6,769 nt of DNA from assembly GCA_007122505.1 (NCBI GenBank), contig SKTQ01000049.1:1-6769 (forward strand). The letters are read 5' to 3'. Source of the stretch: Bacteroidales bacterium. GTDB taxonomy: Bacteria > Bacteroidota > Bacteroidia > Bacteroidales > UBA7960. Made by a program: the position numbers and the translations under genes. Of this stretch, positions 1 to 6,705 are shown one piece after another. Under the pieces are notes generated by a model. The model saw only the letters and a program-made list of their open reading frames with translations. It was not told the origin of the DNA and ran no database searches. Every line of letters begins with the position of its first letter. The first letter of the stretch is position 1.

Positions 1-698
1 AACACCGGCTTTTCATATTTTATCCGCCCTGGAATGCCTTTACCGGCAATGAGGATTCCGTCAGACGGAAGCCTGTTGGCAAACAATGAAAATGACTCCA
101 GGAGTGCTTCCTCATTTTTGTAAATATCCATATGATCACTGTCGATGGCACTGATCAATGCCATTGTTGGCGACAGTTGTAAAAACGAACGGTCAAACTC
201 ATCTGCTTCGGCAATCATCCACTGCGGGAGTGCTTCTCCAAGGAAATTGGTGTTATAGTTAGTGGCAATCCCTCCCAGGAAGGAGAGACAAGGCACGGAT
301 GCGGTTTTGAAAATGTGGGTTATCATGGCAGCAATGGTGGTCTTACCATGTGTTCCTGCAATGGCTATGGTTGGTATGCCTGTTGATATGATGCCCAAAA
401 CTTCCGCTCTTTTTCTGATAGGAATGTGATTATTGAGAAAGTATTGGTGCAAAGTGGTTGTGAGTGGCACAGCGGGTGTGCGTATCACGAGCTCCGGCAT
501 CATCCGGATGGTTGACGGATCATCAGCATAGGTGACTTCGATTCCTTCCTTCTCGAGCGCAGCAGTCAACGGGCCTGGTGTTTTGTCATATCCGCAAACA
601 TTTACACCCCGTTGATGAAAATATCTGGCAAGGGCACTCATGCCAATACCTCCAATCCCGAGGAAATAAATATTTGTTATTTGGTCTAATGGTTTCAA
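1..698 (-). CDS. murC: MurC, UDP-N-acetylmuramate--L-alanine ligase (N-terminal half; runs off the left edge)
   Basis: MurC is the cytoplasmic ATP-dependent ligase that adds L-alanine to UDP-MurNAc, the first peptide step of peptidoglycan synthesis. I translated 232 codons on the minus strand with no break. Residues 11-21 carry the N-terminal dinucleotide-like motif FLGIGGIGMS. Residues 115-121 are the ATP-binding P-loop GTHGKTT, with the His typical of MurC. EADEFDRSFL (164-173) and IDSDHMDIY (185-193) match the central Mur ligase domain. The family is about 450-470 residues, so the C-terminal domain lies beyond position 1. The start is TTG at 698-696: no in-frame ATG precedes the GIGGIG motif, and an AGGAG sits 8 nt upstream. 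The gene follows murG by 74 nt and is probably in the same transcript. Identity is secure; the start codon is well supported but not proven. Confidence 0.96.
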   Translation of the reverse strand, partial: MKPLDQITNIYFLGIGGIGMSALARYFHQRGVNVCGYDKTPGPLTAALEKEGIEVTYADDPSTIRMMPELVIRTPAVPLTTTLHQYFLNNHIPIRKRAEVLGIISTGIPTIAIAGTHGKTTIAAMITHIFKTASVPCLSFLGGIATNYNTNFLGEALPQWMIAEADEFDRSFLQLSPTMALISAIDSDHMDIYKNEEALLESFSLFANRLPSDGILIAGKGIPGRIKYEKPV

Positions 699-706
699 TT
701 CCGTTG

Positions 707-711
707 CTCCT
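707..711 (-). promoter_or_regulatory. Shine-Dalgarno site that fixes the murC TTG start
   Basis: The minus strand reads AGGAG here, followed by 8 nt and then TTG (698-696). The TTG is in frame with the MurC motif GIGGIGMS, and I found no in-frame ATG upstream. This is the clearest ribosome binding site among the genes of this window; the others start near A-rich sequence or inside the preceding gene. Confidence 0.75.
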
Positions 712-772
712 GTTTGCTGGTTGGTTGTTGTGTTACCGGTTTTATTTGGTTTTCGTTTGATTGTGTTCTGTG

Positions 773-1912
773 TCAGTTTATTGTTTTTTTTGCTGGAATC
801 ATTGAAAGTGCTACTCCTGCAATCATGTCGGCGGCATTGCGATACGACATTCCGGCCATTTTTTCTTTCAGGCGATGTTTCTTTTCATCATCAAAAATGA
901 GATTAAGCACTTCTTCTCCCAATTTTTCGCGGGCTTCACTGTCTTTAATATGGATTGCGGCATGATGGTTTACCAGTGCCATGGCATTTTTGGTTTGATG
1001 ATCTTCTGCTACATTGGGCGAAGGGATCAATATGGCAGGTTTGCGAACAAGGCATATTTCAGATACAGCGATGGCGCCAGCACGACTGACCACCACATCG
1101 GATGCAGCATATGCATAGTCCATCCTGTTGATAAAGGTTGCCACGTATATTTTTGCGTCCTGCAGGCTTTTCGTGGCTTCCATGGCCTGGTCGATAAAGT
1201 GAATGCCTGTTTGCCAGATAAGCTGAATGCCTTCGTTTGCAAACAATTGGAGATGCAACAGTACGCTTTCGTTGATGCTTCGGGCTCCAAGACTGCCGCC
1301 GGTCACGAATAAAACCGGTTTTTTGGCAGAAAGGCCAAAATAGGTCAAAGCCTCTGCTTTTTTTCCCTCAATATTTGCAATATCTTGTCTCACGGGGTTT
1401 CCTGTCAGATAGATTTTATCCTTTTTGAAATATGTATCCAGTCCCTCATAGGCGACGCAGATTTTTTGTGCTTTTTTCCCGAGTATCCTGTTGGTTAAGC
1501 CGGGGTAGGAGTTCTGTTCCTGCAGCAATATGGGTATTTTTTGTCCTGCAGCTGCCCAAAGCACCGGTCCGCTTGCATAGCCTCCAACTCCGATAACAAT
1601 GTCGGGTTTATATCTTTTGATGATTCTTTTGGCTGCCAGGATACTTTTCAACAGTTTCCACGGCACCAGTATATTTTTCCATGTAAGCCGGCGCTGGATG
1701 CCTGTAATATCCAACCCGATAATACGAAAACCGGCTTCTGGCACCTTTCTCATCTCCATGCGACTTTTGGCACCCACAAAAAGTATCTGGATGTTGAACA
1801 ACTTTTTCTTCAGGGCCAAAGCAATGGCTATGGCAGGGAATACGTGCCCTCCCGTTCCGCCACCGGCAATAATTGCTCTCAGTGGTTCAGCCTGTTGTGA
1901 TTGCTTCTGCAT
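773..1912 (-). CDS. murG: MurG, UDP-GlcNAc--lipid I N-acetylglucosaminyltransferase
   Basis: MurG is a peripheral inner-membrane GT-B glycosyltransferase (family GT28) that adds GlcNAc to lipid I to give lipid II. The 379-residue protein is full length. Residues 17-23 are the N-terminal glycine loop GGGTGGH, and 108-116 are GVGGYASGP, the second G-loop. GNPVR is at 171-175. GGSLGA (205-210) opens the C-terminal nucleotide-sugar half. SRAGA (276-280) and EDHQTKNA (303-310) form the UDP-GlcNAc-binding region. The ATG at 1912 lies inside the end of ftsW, giving a 26-nt overlap in a different frame. A weak GAAGAG stands about 7 nt before it, and no later Met precedes the first glycine loop. The overlap suggests translational coupling to ftsW. 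Nothing is odd about this gene. Confidence 0.98.
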   Translation of the reverse strand: MQKQSQQAEPLRAIIAGGGTGGHVFPAIAIALALKKKLFNIQILFVGAKSRMEMRKVPEAGFRIIGLDITGIQRRLTWKNILVPWKLLKSILAAKRIIKRYKPDIVIGVGGYASGPVLWAAAGQKIPILLQEQNSYPGLTNRILGKKAQKICVAYEGLDTYFKKDKIYLTGNPVRQDIANIEGKKAEALTYFGLSAKKPVLFVTGGSLGARSINESVLLHLQLFANEGIQLIWQTGIHFIDQAMEATKSLQDAKIYVATFINRMDYAYAASDVVVSRAGAIAVSEICLVRKPAILIPSPNVAEDHQTKNAMALVNHHAAIHIKDSEAREKLGEEVLNLIFDDEKKHRLKEKMAGMSYRNAADMIAGVALSMIPAKKTIN

Positions 1913-3080
1913 GGTTAAGCTCTTCGTTTTCTATTTGTTCCACTTTACGGCTCACGCTTAAAATAATGCCAATGGACAAGCTCGTAAACCATAAGGATGT
2001 TCCGCCCATACTGATCAGTGGCAGCGGCTGACCCGTAACAGGCAGCAGGTTTACGGCAACCGCCATATTGATCAGTGCCTGGAATACCAGGCTGAAACTT
2101 AGCCCCACTGCCAGCAGGGCTCCGAATGTGCCTGGACTTTTATGGGCAATTCTAATTCCCCGATACAACAATATCAGATAAAACAGCAGGACCAGGAACC
2201 CGCCTGCCAGCCCGTATTCCTCAATAATAATGGCATAGATAAAATCTGAATATGCCTGGGGTAAAAAGATCCGCTGGCTGGAATTGCCGGGCAGTTTCCC
2301 CACAATTCCACCGCTGGCTATGGCTATTTTTGCCTGGTCGGCCTGGTATGTATCTCCTGCTTCTTTGTTAACAAATGAATGGATACGGTTTTGCCACGTA
2401 TGTGCCCGGCCACTGTCGGGCATGGCCAGCAAAACAGCCACAAAAACGGCCACTCCCACAATGGTTATGCCTGTAATTCCCATAATATATTTGAATGGGA
2501 TGCGACCGATAAACATCAGGATCATGGATGTAATAAACAAAATGGCCGCTGTTGAGAAGTTGGCCGGTAAAATGAGGGCACAAACCAGAATCACAGGTAT
2601 GGCTAAAGGAAGAAATGATGCGTGAAGGTCACTGATTACCGCTTGCTTGCGGGTCAACCCCCTTGCCAGGTATATGATAAGGGCCAATTTGGCAATGTCT
2701 GAGCTTTGAAAACTAAGGTTGATAAAAGGAACCGTGACCCAGCGCTGCGCTTCGTGAATGGCGGTTCCCTTGAAAAGAGTAAAGATCAGCAGCGGAATGG
2801 CTACAATAAGCGCCAGTTGTGAAAAACGGGAGTAATAAGAATATCTCACATTGTGCGCCAGATACATCAGTCCAAATCCAAAAACAATGATGATAAAATG
2901 CTTCACCACGTAGTATTCGGTATTTCCTGCCCTGAAACGGTAAGCCAATGTACCTGTTGAACTGTAAACCGCAAGGATGGAGATAATATACAGAAATATT
3001 ACCACCAGCCAGATCGTTCGGTCTCCCTTGAATTTTTTCAGCAGGTTATGCATGGGTTTCAGTTTATGTTCTTTTTTCAT
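1887..3080 (-). CDS. ftsW: FtsW, SEDS-family septal peptidoglycan glycosyltransferase
   Basis: FtsW is a polytopic SEDS protein that polymerises lipid II into glycan strands at the division septum together with a class B PBP. The 397-residue protein has a basic cytoplasmic N-terminus (1-22) and about ten hydrophobic segments. RW in AQRWVTVPF (111-119) is followed by FQSSDIAKL (124-132), where most FtsW/RodA proteins have QPSE. The catalytic region reads LPGNSSQR (263-270), then LPQAYSDFIYA (273-283). Asp279 aligns with the SEDS catalytic aspartate, and the segment ends with EEYGLAGG (287-294). VTGQPLPLISMGGTS (348-362) is the conserved C-terminal loop. FtsW rather than RodA is inferred mainly from its position between murD and murG. 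ATG at 3080 gives M1; a second ATG at residue 10 is possible, and neither has a clear Shine-Dalgarno. The gene starts 40 nt after the murD remnant. Confidence 0.95.
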   Translation of the reverse strand: MKKEHKLKPMHNLLKKFKGDRTIWLVVIFLYIISILAVYSSTGTLAYRFRAGNTEYYVVKHFIIIVFGFGLMYLAHNVRYSYYSRFSQLALIVAIPLLIFTLFKGTAIHEAQRWVTVPFINLSFQSSDIAKLALIIYLARGLTRKQAVISDLHASFLPLAIPVILVCALILPANFSTAAILFITSMILMFIGRIPFKYIMGITGITIVGVAVFVAVLLAMPDSGRAHTWQNRIHSFVNKEAGDTYQADQAKIAIASGGIVGKLPGNSSQRIFLPQAYSDFIYAIIIEEYGLAGGFLVLLFYLILLYRGIRIAHKSPGTFGALLAVGLSFSLVFQALINMAVAVNLLPVTGQPLPLISMGGTSLWFTSLSIGIILSVSRKVEQIENEELNHAEAITTG

Positions 3081-3120
3081 TCATTATTATGATGAAAGAA
3101 GCAACCATTATTATGGCTGC

Positions 3121-3669
3121 CTACAATGCATATACAGCGCGTTTAAACACAGCCCCTCTTTGTTCATAGTTTTCATAAAAGTCAAAGCTGGCGCATGCCG
3201 GTGAAAGCAAAACGATATCGCCGGGTTCGCCGAGTTCATATCCTATTTTAACGGCTTCTTCCATATCCGGTAATTCGGTTATTGGTATGCCAATGTGCTG
3301 AAAAGACCTCATCATATTGGTGTTGTCAGCTCCGATGCAGATGATTGCTTTAATCTTTTGCTTTACCAGCCTTGAAAGCATGGTGTAGTCGTTACCCGGG
3401 TCTTTTCCCCCGCAGATCCAGATAATAGGATAATGCATGGTTTCAAGGGCAAACCAGCTTGCATTGACATTGGTTGCCCTGCTGTCGTTGATAAACCGGA
3501 TGCCCCTTATGGTAGCTACTTCTTCCAGGCGGTGTTCCAGGTTTGGGAAGCCGCCCAGGCTTTCTTTGATCATTTGCTTCCTGATACCAGGGTAATGATT
3601 GGCAATGGTTTCTACCATGCCATTGCTTTGCCCGGGTTTCTTTAATAAAGCCTTTTCGAGGGTGCGCAT
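3121..3669 (-). pseudogene. murD: MurD C-terminal domain only; N-terminal and ATPase domains deleted
   Basis: Intact MurD (about 440-460 residues) adds D-glutamate to UDP-MurNAc-L-Ala. Only 182 residues are present. They match the C-terminal third: FPNLEHRLEEV (41-51), NDSRATN (61-67), ICGGKDPGNDY (85-95), and LLSPACASFDFY (154-165) followed by ENYEQRGAVF (166-175). The UDP-binding domain and the central domain with the GTNGKT P-loop and carbamylated lysine are absent, so this product alone cannot be a ligase. They are not in another frame, because complete mraY ends 18 nt upstream. The ATG at 3669 follows an A-rich run and may be the original murD start, now joined in frame to about residue 270. 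The mraY stop is in the same frame, 21 nt before the ATG. The usual motif lysine (NDSKATN) is Arg here. It is either a true deletion with murD elsewhere or an assembly fault. Confidence 0.86.
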
Positions 3670-3687
3670 ATATGTTTTTTTAACTAA

Positions 3688-4944
3688 CTATCTCAATTTT
3701 AATGTGATCACAGAAAAAACAGCCAGGATAATCCCAACAATAAAGAACCTTTGCACGATCTTGGCTTCGTGCATGTTTTTCAACTGAAAATGGTGATGCA
3801 GGGGCGCCATCAGGAATATCCGCCGCCCTGCTCCAAAACGTTTTTTGGTGATTTTGAACCAGGTCACCTGAATGATAACTGAGAGGCTTTCCACGAAAAA
3901 AATGCCGCACAAAATCGGGATCAGCAATTCTTTTCGGATCACGATGGCAAAAACGGCAATGATGCCTCCCAGGGAAAGGCTGCCGGTATCGCCCATGAAT
4001 ACTTGTGCAGGATAGGTGTTGTACCATAGAAATCCAATGCAGGCCCCAACAAATGCGGCTATAAACACCACCAACTCACCTGTGTTGGGTATAAACATGA
4101 TGTTCAAATAATTGGCAAATACAACGTTCCCTGATACATAAGCAAGAACACCCAGGGTAACCCCAATGATAGCTGAAGTGCCGGTGGCAAGCCCGTCGAG
4201 ACCATCGGTGATATTTGCGCCGTTTGATACGGCCGCAATAATCAATATCACAATGGGGATAAAAATCAGGAACGCCCATTTTTCATATCCCTCACCCAGG
4301 AAAGACAGCAATACGGCATAGTCAAATTCATTGTCCTTGAAAAAGGGAATGGTCGTTTTGGTGGATTTTACCGACTCCATGGGGAAAGGCGAATCCACTC
4401 TTGGCGGAGCGTCCAGTTCAAGTATTTCGGTTGTGCTGATGAATTCCAGGGGGATCTCCGCTTTTTCCCTGATTACAACCCCTTCATGAAAAAACATTGT
4501 GGCCCCAACAAGGATGCCAAGTACAATCTGTCCCAGAATTTTGAATTTGCCGTGCAATCCCTGTTTGTCTTTCCTGAAAACCTTGATGTAATCATCAATA
4601 AAGCCTATGAATCCAAGCCACAAGGTGGCAATGATCATCAAAATAATGTAAACATTGTTGAGTTTTGCAAACAGCAGTGTTGGAACAATGATGGCGGCGA
4701 TCATCATCAACCCTCCCATGGTTGGGGTACCTTTTTTGTCGCTTTGTCCCTGCAGACCAAGATCCCTAATGGTTTCTCCCACTTGCTTTTTTTTCAGCAA
4801 TGCAATGATTTTGCCGCCCGAAATCATGGTTATGAACAATGACAGAATCAAAGCCATGCCCGCACGGAAGGAAATGTACTGGAATACGCCCGTTCCGGGA
4901 ATGTCATAATTCTGGTCTAAAAACTCAAACAAGGTATACAGCAT
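3688..4944 (-). CDS. mraY: MraY, phospho-N-acetylmuramoyl-pentapeptide transferase
   Basis: MraY is an integral membrane enzyme that transfers phospho-MurNAc-pentapeptide from UDP to undecaprenyl phosphate, forming lipid I. The 418-residue protein is complete. KKGTPTMGG (70-78) is the cytoplasmic signature. Asp117-Asp118 in IDDYIKVFRK is the Mg2+/substrate motif. NITDGLDGLATG (244-255) and MGDTGS (317-322, Asp319) complete the active site. HHHFQ (383-387) is the conserved histidine loop, and about ten hydrophobic helices surround these motifs. At 418 residues it is longer than the E. coli enzyme (360). The extra length is mainly an extracytoplasmic loop at about 155-196, before TTIPFFKD (197-204), which I recall as typical of Bacteroidetes. 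The ATG at 4944 lies 2 nt after the murE stop, implying coupled translation. Downstream, only 18 nt separate it from the murD remnant. Confidence 0.98.
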   Translation of the reverse strand: MLYTLFEFLDQNYDIPGTGVFQYISFRAGMALILSLFITMISGGKIIALLKKKQVGETIRDLGLQGQSDKKGTPTMGGLMMIAAIIVPTLLFAKLNNVYIILMIIATLWLGFIGFIDDYIKVFRKDKQGLHGKFKILGQIVLGILVGATMFFHEGVVIREKAEIPLEFISTTEILELDAPPRVDSPFPMESVKSTKTTIPFFKDNEFDYAVLLSFLGEGYEKWAFLIFIPIVILIIAAVSNGANITDGLDGLATGTSAIIGVTLGVLAYVSGNVVFANYLNIMFIPNTGELVVFIAAFVGACIGFLWYNTYPAQVFMGDTGSLSLGGIIAVFAIVIRKELLIPILCGIFFVESLSVIIQVTWFKITKKRFGAGRRIFLMAPLHHHFQLKNMHEAKIVQRFFIVGIILAVFSVITLKLR

Positions 4945-4946
4945 TG

Positions 4947-6419
4947 TTATCTGTTTAATAAATGATGTAAAATTTGTTTGTCGTCAAAAGGGTGTTTTAC
5001 CCCTTTAATTTCCTGGAACTTTTCATGACCCTTACCTGCTACCAATATGATATCACTATTTGTGGCCATCACACATGCCACGTTTATGGCTTCTTTCCGA
5101 TTGGTTACCACAAGGTATTTTGATTTTAGGGCCGGATCAAGGTCAAGTCCTTTTTTCATGTCGTTGATGATCTTTTGCGGATTTTCTGACCGGGGATTGT
5201 CACTGGTAAAAATCACTTTGTCGCTCAGTGATGCTGCGATGGCTGCCATAGGACCTCTTTTGGTTTTGTCCCTGTCGCCGCCGCATCCAAGCACGGTGAT
5301 CAGCTTTTCATTGCCTGTTCTGATTTCATTGATTGTTTCCAGGATGTTTTTTAATGCATCGGGCGTGTGCGCGTAATCCACAATACCCTTGATGCCATCG
5401 TTTCCGTTTATAAGTTCAAACCTGCCCTCGGGAGCTTTACTGGCAGAAATGGCAGTGAGCAGGTTTTCTTTATTTTTACCCCGGATACAACCGGTTGCAT
5501 AAACTGTAAGAACATTGTAAGCATTAAATTTACCAACCAGGTTACACCAAACATCCCGGTCGTCGATTTGTAAATGTAAGCCTGAGAAGCTGTTCTCCAG
5601 AACCCTTCCTTTATAGTCGGCCATGGCTTGCAAGCTGTAAGTTTTGCGGTCGGCTTTGGTGTTCTGCACCATTATGAGCCCATTCTTGTCGTCAAGGTTG
5701 GTTAAGGCAAATGCATCCTCTTCGAGATCGTTGAACAGCATCTGCTTGCTGTTCAGATATTCTTTTGTTGATTTATGATAATCGAGGTGATCGTGGGAAA
5801 AATTGGTGAATATAGCGCCTGTAAAAGTGATACCGTTTACCCTTGACTGGGCAAGTGCATGCGAACTTACCTCCATAAACACATACTCGCATTTTTCCTC
5901 CACCATCTGATGCAACAGATTGTTGATGGTTATTGCATCGGGCGTTGTCAGTGAGCTTGCGGTTTCCCTCTCATGCACAACATTGCTGATGGTAGAAATG
6001 AGACCGCACCGGTGCCCCAGCCGTTTAAACACCTCATAAAGCATTCTTGTTACGGTTGTTTTTCCATTGGTTCCTGTTACACCGATGAGTTTGAGTTTTC
6101 GTGATGGATGGTCATAAAAATTGGCCGCTGCTATTCCCAATGCTTTTGCTGTTTCGCTTACAACTATATAGCTGACATTTTCACGCACTTTATCCGGAAT
6201 GCGTTCGCACAGGATGGCACTTGCACCTTTGTTAATGGCCTCTTCAATGTAATCATGTCCGTCGACCGTCAAGCCTTTCACAGCAACAAACAGGCATCCT
6301 TTTGATGCAGACCGTGAATCTGATACCACATCATAAATATCTTTCTCCATGCTTCCGGATGTTTTGGTAATTCCGGTTTTATAGACAATATCCGTTAATA
6401 AGCCTGGTGTTTTTTTCAT
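4947..6419 (-). CDS. murE: MurE, UDP-MurNAc-L-Ala-D-Glu--meso-diaminopimelate ligase
   Basis: MurE is the cytoplasmic ATP-dependent ligase that adds the third stem-peptide residue. With the ATG at 6419 it is 490 residues, the usual family length. Residues 32-35 (DSRS) lie in the UDP-MurNAc-binding domain. The P-loop GTNGKTT is at 116-122. TTPDA (158-162) and EVSSHAL (183-189) mark the central domain. Lys225, in SKQMLF after DHLDYH, is the expected carbamylated lysine. DNPR (407-410) is the signature of meso-DAP-adding enzymes, while Lys-adding enzymes differ there; GKGHE is at 462-466. The frame is open upstream, and a TTG at 6485 would add 22 residues. That extension is unlike MurE and falls in a repeat-like element, so I prefer 6419, though no Shine-Dalgarno supports it. 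It is the first gene of the visible block, 2 nt before mraY. Confidence 0.97.
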   Translation of the reverse strand: MKKTPGLLTDIVYKTGITKTSGSMEKDIYDVVSDSRSASKGCLFVAVKGLTVDGHDYIEEAINKGASAILCERIPDKVRENVSYIVVSETAKALGIAAANFYDHPSRKLKLIGVTGTNGKTTVTRMLYEVFKRLGHRCGLISTISNVVHERETASSLTTPDAITINNLLHQMVEEKCEYVFMEVSSHALAQSRVNGITFTGAIFTNFSHDHLDYHKSTKEYLNSKQMLFNDLEEDAFALTNLDDKNGLIMVQNTKADRKTYSLQAMADYKGRVLENSFSGLHLQIDDRDVWCNLVGKFNAYNVLTVYATGCIRGKNKENLLTAISASKAPEGRFELINGNDGIKGIVDYAHTPDALKNILETINEIRTGNEKLITVLGCGGDRDKTKRGPMAAIAASLSDKVIFTSDNPRSENPQKIINDMKKGLDLDPALKSKYLVVTNRKEAINVACVMATNSDIILVAGKGHEKFQEIKGVKHPFDDKQILHHLLNR

Positions 6420-6468
6420 GTGTTTATAATTTCTTTTATATATGCAGTCTGGCTCTTTGTGCTGGTGT

Positions 6469-6584
6469 TTAAGCTGCCCCTTCAAGGTGCAGTTGGGGTT
6501 TTGCCCACATTTACCCAGGGCGTTGCCACCGGGCTGAATTAATTTGCCCTTCAGAGCGTTCCCTTTACCGCCGCGAATCCTCCT
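6469..6584 (-). repeat. Putative short dispersed repeat element with a GC-rich hairpin and imperfect direct repeats
   Basis: On the minus strand, TGAAGGGCAAATTAA (6553-6539) recurs in altered form as TGAAGGGGCAGCTTAA (6484-6469), about 70 bp apart. Between them is an imperfect inverted repeat (6514-6533) that can fold into an 8-bp stem with one G-U pair, one bulged base and an AAC loop. The right limit is set loosely at an AGGAGG (6584-6579), which no in-frame ATG follows closely. The composition differs from the flanking murE leader. It resembles short intergenic repeats I recall from Bacteroidetes genomes; that recollection cannot be tested here, and only one copy is in the window. Confidence 0.5.
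6514..6533. other. GC-rich imperfect hairpin in the murE leader
   Basis: The minus-strand arms are CCCGG-T-GGC and GCC-CTGGG around an AAC loop. No T-run follows on the minus strand, and only a weak AT-rich stretch follows on the plus strand, so it is not a convincing intrinsic terminator. It sits about 95 nt before the murE ATG and would be in the transcript if the operon is read through from upstream. Confidence 0.5.
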
Positions 6585-6614
6585 AGCTTCTCAGTTGTCA
6601 AACCCCATCTCTCA

Positions 6615-6659
6615 GTCTCTAAAGTCTCTAAAGTCCCTTAAGTCCCTTAAGTCTCTTAA
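6615..6659. repeat. Tandem array of five 9-bp units
   Basis: On the plus strand the units are GTCTCTAAA (6615, 6624), GTCCCTTAA (6633, 6642) and GTCTCTTAA (6651), followed by a partial GTCT (6660-6663). Adjacent units are identical in pairs, as expected from slippage or stepwise duplication. The minus strand, which is the transcribed sense of the operon, is strongly purine-rich. The array directly abuts the 7-bp array. Confidence 0.93.
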
Positions 6660-6663
6660 GTCT

Positions 6664-6705
6664 CAGCTCCCAGCTCTCAGTTCCCAGCTCCCAGCTCCCA
6701 GCTCC
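6664..6705. repeat. Tandem array of six 7-bp units
   Basis: On the plus strand the units start at 6664, 6671, 6678, 6685, 6692 and 6699. The consensus is CAGCTCC, with CAGCTCT in unit 2 and CAGTTCC in unit 3. The last three are identical. On the minus strand this is an AGCT-containing GGGAGCT-type heptamer repeat. It follows the 9-bp array without a gap other than the shared GTCT, so the two form one compound microsatellite with a period change. Confidence 0.93.

Noticed and set aside
699..772. Internal promoter or terminator between murG and murC
   Set aside because: The gap is A/C-rich on the coding strand, with no hairpin and no TAnnTTTG-like box. Only the murC ribosome binding site is supportable.
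3082..3115. Direct repeat CATTATTATG (3082-3091 and 3106-3115) in the murD-ftsW gap as an operator
   Set aside because: It is AT-rich and low in complexity, has no dyad symmetry, and lies inside a compact operon, so chance is sufficient.
3670..3690. MraY-MurD fusion through readthrough of the in-frame TAG
   Set aside because: The frames agree, but that happens by chance one time in three. The ATG gives a simpler start, and nothing suggests stop-codon recoding.
3670..4030. MurD N-terminus hidden by a frameshift upstream of the remnant
   Set aside because: This stretch is fully used by an intact MraY C-terminus. The 18-nt gap cannot hold the missing domains, and no GTNGKT motif other than that of MurE occurs in the window.
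6514..6533. Hairpin as a rho-independent terminator upstream of murE
   Set aside because: No T-run follows the stem on the minus strand, and on the plus strand only mixed AT sequence follows.
6615..6705. Possible CRISPR array
   Set aside because: Units are 7-9 bp and directly contiguous, with no unique spacers.
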